Positions 59,477 to 64,000 of a stretch of DNA of 64,000 nt are shown here, one piece after another. The DNA is from Aestuariivivens insulae (GTDB taxonomy: Bacteria; Bacteroidota; Bacteroidia; Flavobacteriales; Flavobacteriaceae), in the NCBI RefSeq assembly GCF_022662195.1, contig NZ_JAKMCS010000004.1, positions 62,001 through 126,000 on the forward strand, in the 5' to 3' direction. A program made the translations under genes and the position numbers. The notes under the pieces are model-generated. The model saw only the letters and a list, made by a program, of their open reading frames with translations, had not been told where the DNA came from and made no database searches. Position 1 is the first letter of the stretch. Each line of letters starts with the position of its first letter.

Positions 59477-62293
59477 ATGAAGCTGAAAAAAGGGATAGTA
59501 CTTTTATTATTGAGTTTAATTTGTTGGGTTTCGGTGGCTCAGGAACACCCGCCTATTAATGTATATACACCTAACGATTATGGAGCCGAAAATCAAAATT
59601 GGTCCATTTCCCAGGCGGCAAACAAATACATATATGTTGCCAATAATAAAGGTCTTCTGGAATATAATGGAGCCGAATGGACCCTTTATCCTTCACCTAA
59701 TCAAACCATTATACGATCTGTAAATGCCACTACCAAGCATATTTATACCGGAAGTTATAAAGAGTTTGGGTATTGGACTAGAAATGAACTAGGCATATTA
59801 ATCTATCATTCGCTTTCCAAAGAACTCAAAATATCATTTCTGGAAGATGAAGAATTATGGAATATTATAAGCATAGACGATTGGGTGTTGTTTCAATCCT
59901 TAAAGCGCATTTATATTTATAATAAAAGAGACCATTCCTATTCTATAATTAATTCCAACACAACCATCTATAAAATGTTCAGAATAAAAGAGAGCATTTA
60001 TTTTCAAAAAGTAAAGGATGGTGTATATGAAATAAAAAATGGTGTCGCCAAGTTGATTTCAAACAACGATATTTTAAAAGAAAACTTATTGGTTAATATT
60101 TTTAATCATAACGGACGTCTTTTATTTCAAACTGAGGACAATGGCTTTTATGTTTTTAACAATCCTGGACTAAGTAAATGGCAAATTTCAGCTAACGATG
60201 TCCTTAGTAAACATAGAATATTTAGTAGTAAACAATTAAAGGACAATAGCTTCTTATTGGGAACTATTTCTAATGGTATTTTCCATCTTACTCCCGAAGG
60301 TGACATTAATTATCAGATCAATCAAACCAGTGGATTAAGTAATAATACTGTACTTTCTGTTTTCGAGGATACAGAAAATAATATATGGCTTGGCCTGGAA
60401 AATGGGATTAACTGTATAAACATAAAATCACCATTTAGTATTTACAACGATCAATTAGGAAATATAGGAGCAGTGAATGCCTCGGTTCTATATAAGGGTC
60501 ATTTGTATATAGGAACCAACCAAGGGCTCTTTTATAAGAGAATAGGGGTCGATCATAAATTCAAATTTATAGAAGGTACCCAAGGCGCTGTATGGTGTTT
60601 ATCGGAACTAAAGAATACCTTGTTTTGTGGCCATAATTCAGGAACTTTTATAATAAATAAAGATAAAGCAAGACTAATAGCAGATGTGTTAGGTACCTGG
60701 AACCTCAGGGCAATAGAAAACAAGGAGGATGTATTGCTTCAAGGAAACTACAGTGGTTTATATATTCTTGAAAATAAGGAAGGAGAATGGCAGCTAAGAA
60801 ATAAGATTGAAGGTTTTGATATATCAAGTCGATACTTTGAAATGCTTAACCCAACAGAAGTGTTTGTTAGCCACGAGTATAAAGGTGTTTTTAGAATAGA
60901 GTTGGATGAAACACTAACAAGAGCTACTTTGGTTACCATTGAGACTTCGGTTGAAAAAGGATTGAAAACCAGTTTATCTAAATATCAAGACCATATATTA
61001 TATGGCCATAAAAAAGGCATTTTTAAATTTAATTTAAAAGCGCGTAAATTTATAAGAGACTCGGTTTTTAGTGCACTGTTTAAAGAAAAAGAATATACCT
61101 CTGGAAAATTGGTAAATGATAATGTTAATAATTGGCTTTGGAGCTTTTCTTTGAATGGATTAAATTATTTATCTCCTAGAGAATTAAGTCATATCCCTAA
61201 AATAAACCGCATATCATTTCCGAGTAATGTAAGAAATGATGTTTCGGGTTACGAGAACATTAGCCATATTGGTGATAATAAATATTTGTATGGCACCTCT
61301 ATGGGGTATGTCATAATTGATCTGAATAAACTATATAACAAACCTTTTGATGTAAATATCAACCAGATTACCAATAGCACTTTCAAAAATACATTTAGAT
61401 CCAATTATATAGATAAATCCAAAGATGGACAATTTAGAAACAGAGAGAATAATATCGAATTTAACTATAGTGTTCCGGTGTATAATAAATACTTAGTACC
61501 AGAATATCAATATAAATTAGAGGGCATATATAACGAATGGAGCCCTTGGTCTACTAGGTCCAGTGAGTTATTTGAAAATTTACCACATGGCGATTACACT
61601 TTTCATGTAAGAGCTCGTTTGGGAAATGAAATTTCAACAAATACCGAAAGCTATAGTTTCAATATCCAAGCACCCTGGTATCTTACCAGAACAATGATAG
61701 CGCTATATGTTGTTCTTTTTATACTATTTTCTTTGTTAATGCACAATATATATAGGCGGTATTATAAAAGACAAAGAGAAAAGCTCCTCCAAAAAAACAA
61801 AAGGGAAATGGAGTTAAAAGAGCTTGAAAACAAGCAACAACTCATGCGCTTAAATAATGAAAACTTAAAGCAAGATGTTGAAAATAAGAATAGGGAATTA
61901 GCTATATCTACCATGAGCTTGATTAAAAAGAATGAATTTTTAAACAGTATAAAAAAGGAACTAAAGGAAGTTGGTAACAACAATAAAAGCTTGAAACATG
62001 TCATTAAGATTATTGATAAAAATCTTAACAATACAGACGATTGGCATGTATTTGAAGAAGCCTTTAATAATGCCGATAAAGATTTCTTAAAAAAGGTAAA
62101 GACACAACACCCATCATTAACCACCAATGATTTACGGCTTTGTGCATACCTCAGGTTAAATTTATCATCAAAAGAAATAGCTCCGTTGTTAAATATATCG
62201 GCCAGAAGTGTGGAGGTAAAACGGTATAGATTGCGTAAAAAAATGGAATTATCGCATGAATCAAGCCTTACTGATTACATTTTAGAAATTTAG
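59477..62293 (+). CDS. Transmembrane beta-propeller/Y_Y_Y regulator with LuxR-type HTH, 938 aa
   Basis: The start is placed at ATG 59477 (MKLKKGIVLLLLSLICWVSVAQ), a signal peptide; an ATG at 59465 adds four residues. A long periplasmic sensor follows, with two-component-regulator-propeller repeats such as GLSNNTVLSVFEDTENNIWL near residue 295. Then comes a Y_Y_Y-type domain near 655-735 (EYQYKLEGIYNEWSPWS, LPHGDYTFHVRA), and one membrane helix near 745-765 (RTMIALYVVLFILFSLLMHN). A coiled coil at about 775-850 leads to a LuxR-type HTH (LRLCAYLRLNLSSKEIAPLLNISARSVEVKRYRL). There is no kinase, so signal passes directly to DNA. It lies next to a SusC-like gene. Confidence 0.87.
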   Translation: MKLKKGIVLLLLSLICWVSVAQEHPPINVYTPNDYGAENQNWSISQAANKYIYVANNKGLLEYNGAEWTLYPSPNQTIIRSVNATTKHIYTGSYKEFGYWTRNELGILIYHSLSKELKISFLEDEELWNIISIDDWVLFQSLKRIYIYNKRDHSYSIINSNTTIYKMFRIKESIYFQKVKDGVYEIKNGVAKLISNNDILKENLLVNIFNHNGRLLFQTEDNGFYVFNNPGLSKWQISANDVLSKHRIFSSKQLKDNSFLLGTISNGIFHLTPEGDINYQINQTSGLSNNTVLSVFEDTENNIWLGLENGINCINIKSPFSIYNDQLGNIGAVNASVLYKGHLYIGTNQGLFYKRIGVDHKFKFIEGTQGAVWCLSELKNTLFCGHNSGTFIINKDKARLIADVLGTWNLRAIENKEDVLLQGNYSGLYILENKEGEWQLRNKIEGFDISSRYFEMLNPTEVFVSHEYKGVFRIELDETLTRATLVTIETSVEKGLKTSLSKYQDHILYGHKKGIFKFNLKARKFIRDSVFSALFKEKEYTSGKLVNDNVNNWLWSFSLNGLNYLSPRELSHIPKINRISFPSNVRNDVSGYENISHIGDNKYLYGTSMGYVIIDLNKLYNKPFDVNINQITNSTFKNTFRSNYIDKSKDGQFRNRENNIEFNYSVPVYNKYLVPEYQYKLEGIYNEWSPWSTRSSELFENLPHGDYTFHVRARLGNEISTNTESYSFNIQAPWYLTRTMIALYVVLFILFSLLMHNIYRRYYKRQREKLLQKNKREMELKELENKQQLMRLNNENLKQDVENKNRELAISTMSLIKKNEFLNSIKKELKEVGNNNKSLKHVIKIIDKNLNNTDDWHVFEEAFNNADKDFLKKVKTQHPSLTTNDLRLCAYLRLNLSSKEIAPLLNISARSVEVKRYRLRKKMELSHESSLTDYILEI

Positions 62294-62326
62294 ATTCGCT
62301 ACAAATGTGAATTTTACCTATACAAC

Positions 62327-62362
62327 ACCACAACATTGATGTCTTTTGTGGTTTTTGAAGTT
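62327..62362 (+). terminator. Weak hairpin after the regulator gene
   Basis: CCACAA and TTGTGG are separated by about 13 bases and followed by TTTTT. A weak candidate terminator between the regulator and the receptor gene. Confidence 0.35.
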
Positions 62363-62511
62363 ATGTTATGAATATGGTTAAAAACCCACTGTTATTGCTG
62401 TTTTACAAATAAAACAGAGGTTTTTTTACGATGTATATTTTTTGTTGAGGTATAAAATTAAGATACAACAATATTAATATATAGGTTTACATAAACTCAA
62501 AAACTAAACTT

Positions 62512-64000
62512 ATGAGACATAAGCTCTTTAAAATTTTAATGTTATTCTTTATAACATATTCCAGTGCCCAGAATCTGGAAATTAAAGGAAAGGTTCTGGA
62601 CGAAGGTGGAATACCTATTCCTGGAGTCAACATCCTTATAAAGAATACAACCAAAGGAACTGTTACAGATTTCGATGGTGGCTTTACAATGACCGATGTA
62701 GCCTCTGGAACAATTCTTTCATTTAGTTATATAGGGTATATAACCAAAGAAGTAACCGTAAACGACAACACCGAACTAACAGTAGTATTGGAGGAAGATA
62801 TTGCTAAGTTAGATGAGGTAGTAGTAGTTGGATACGGTACACAACGAAAAAAAGAAGTTACTGGTGCTGTTTCGGTGGTAGATTCCGAAGCCATTGAAAA
62901 GCTAAACCCCCAAAGGGTGGAACAAGCTTTACAAGGCCAAATTGCTGGGGTAAACGTAACGGCCTCGTCTGGTGCTCCTGGAAGCGGATCCAATATTAGG
63001 ATTCGTGGTATTACTACCAATGGAGATAACAGACCATTAATTTTGGTAGATGGTAACGTTATTGAGGACCTGTCGGTTATTAACCCTAATGATATTAAAA
63101 GCATAAACGTGCTTAAGGATGCCACAGCTGGTATTTATGGTGTACGTGGTGCCAACGGGGTTGTTTTAATTACTACCAAAACAGGCCGTAAGAATTCAGA
63201 ATTAAAATTCCAGTTCGATGCTTATACTGGATTTCAAACAACCAGTAAAGAAATTGATCTTTTAGATCCGTTAAACTTTGCCATCTATGTTAACGATGCC
63301 GCAGATAATACAAGGTATTTTGTCTATCCACAGGAAGGTACCGATTGGCAGGATGAGGTGTTTCGAACTGCAGCCATTTCAAATGTAAATTTTAGTGGTA
63401 GTGGTGGTACCGAAAAATCGGCCTATACTTTTGGTGTATCCTATTTAGATCAAGATGGAATTGTTGGCGGAGGTAAGTCGAACTACAATAGGTTTACGGG
63501 CCGTTTAGGGTACCAGTACGATATTTTAGATAACCTTAAATTATCGGCAACAGCCTTATATACTAACTCTACAAAAAATAACTTACCCGAAGGCGGTATA
63601 GGTTCTGTGCTGTATAGTGCAGTGAACATTAATCCCGATTTGCCCGTAAGAGATGAAAATGGGGAATTTTCACAGGCTAATGATATTTCACAGATTGAAA
63701 TTATTAACCCATTGGCACAAATAGCCAATACCTATAATATGACAAGGGTTGATAAATACAGCGGAACACTGGGGTTGGATTATACATTTTTGGAACACTT
63801 TACCGTAAGTTCTAAAATCCAAATAAATTATTCAACAGTTTTAAACGATGTGTTCAATCCAATAGTAAATTATGGTAATGGTAAGTCTTCTAACAGAGCC
63901 GATAATGAAGTGCAGGATTTTAGGGACTTATATACCGATTATACCTGGGATAACTATATAAATTATAATAACACTTTTGGAGATGATCATGATTTAACAG
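62512..64000 (+). CDS. SusC/RagA-family TonB-dependent receptor (3' part outside window)
   Basis: A frame from ATG 62512 runs open to the window end (496 codons visible). The signal peptide is MRHKLFKILMLFFITYSSAQ. A carboxypeptidase-regulatory-like domain follows (LEIKGKVLDEGGIPIPGVNI, TVTDFDGGF, SYIGYITKEVTV). Then the TonB-linked plug has DEVVVVGYGTQRKKEVTG and the SusC signature GVRGANGVVLITT near residue 213. The visible remainder is start of the beta-barrel. It takes up glycan or peptide fragments with a SusD partner, expected further downstream. The adjacent sensor gene fits a utilisation locus. Confidence 0.94.
   Translation, partial: MRHKLFKILMLFFITYSSAQNLEIKGKVLDEGGIPIPGVNILIKNTTKGTVTDFDGGFTMTDVASGTILSFSYIGYITKEVTVNDNTELTVVLEEDIAKLDEVVVVGYGTQRKKEVTGAVSVVDSEAIEKLNPQRVEQALQGQIAGVNVTASSGAPGSGSNIRIRGITTNGDNRPLILVDGNVIEDLSVINPNDIKSINVLKDATAGIYGVRGANGVVLITTKTGRKNSELKFQFDAYTGFQTTSKEIDLLDPLNFAIYVNDAADNTRYFVYPQEGTDWQDEVFRTAAISNVNFSGSGGTEKSAYTFGVSYLDQDGIVGGGKSNYNRFTGRLGYQYDILDNLKLSATALYTNSTKNNLPEGGIGSVLYSAVNINPDLPVRDENGEFSQANDISQIEIINPLAQIANTYNMTRVDKYSGTLGLDYTFLEHFTVSSKIQINYSTVLNDVFNPIVNYGNGKSSNRADNEVQDFRDLYTDYTWDNYINYNNTFGDDHDLT

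Overview
The window reads as chromosome of a low-GC member of the Bacteroidota, almost certainly a (probably marine) Flavobacteriaceae. The evidence is the core gene set, the many lipoproteins and SusC-type proteins, A-rich start regions with little Shine-Dalgarno signal, and repeated Bacteroidota promoter -7 boxes (TAnnTTTG) upstream of real genes. No species is claimed.

Region 1 (1 to about 12.97 kb) is an accessory island whose left end lies outside the window. It holds a plasmid/phage-type DNA module on the minus strand (truncated AAA ATPase, an 84-aa unknown, a Sak4-like RecA-fold ATPase, an SSB-like protein). Next is a tight six-gene minus-strand operon of unknown secreted, membrane and zinc-ribbon proteins, divergent from a small XRE regulator that has two palindromic operators. 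Two orphan unknowns follow, then a HaeIII-like (GGCC) restriction-modification cassette with its own controller gene and operator. The island ends with an outer-membrane protein, two lipoproteins and a tyrosine recombinase. Palindromes beyond the integrase mark a likely right boundary, although a tRNA with its 3' end facing the island at 15.0 kb is an alternative.

Region 2 (13-20.4 kb) is housekeeping: a DUF885 lipoprotein, a CAU-anticodon tRNA, methylmalonyl-CoA epimerase, rbfA with a LolC/E-type permease, dusB and lepA. Region 3 (20.4-28.2 kb) is a glycogen operon, glgA-glgC-glgB, followed by a cytoplasmic GH31 alpha-glucosidase and a strong terminator. Region 4 (28.2-34 kb) holds a PhzF-like protein, a cation/proton antiporter, and a universal stress protein overlapping a SulP-STAS anion transporter. 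Region 5 (34-42.1 kb) holds a metallo-beta-lactamase-fold hydrolase, an S8 protease, an M1 aminopeptidase, a small HExxH protein, and a two-gene unit of an aspartoacylase-like deacylase with a GCS2-type ligase fused to CBS domains.

Region 6 (42.7-49.5 kb) is a thiamine locus behind a TPP riboswitch and attenuator: thiS, thiC, a TenI-like gene, thiD, thiE, thiG and thiH. No thiF or thiO is present. Region 7 (49.8-59.3 kb) contains rnpA, a DUF4349 lipoprotein, an S41 processing peptidase, a double-OmpA protein, a GNAT acetyltransferase, a CDF metal exporter, rpiB, rnr and a DUF2807 protein. Region 8 (59.4-64 kb) begins a probable glycan-utilisation locus: a beta-propeller/Y_Y_Y/LuxR-type transmembrane regulator followed by a SusC-like TonB-dependent receptor cut by the window end.

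Several families of palindromic intergenic repeats are scattered through the core part, and one such palindrome appears to have been inserted in frame in the coding sequence of rnr. The strongest candidate for an undescribed system is the XRE-controlled operon at 2.56-5.77 kb. The GCS2-CBS/aspartoacylase pair is the second.
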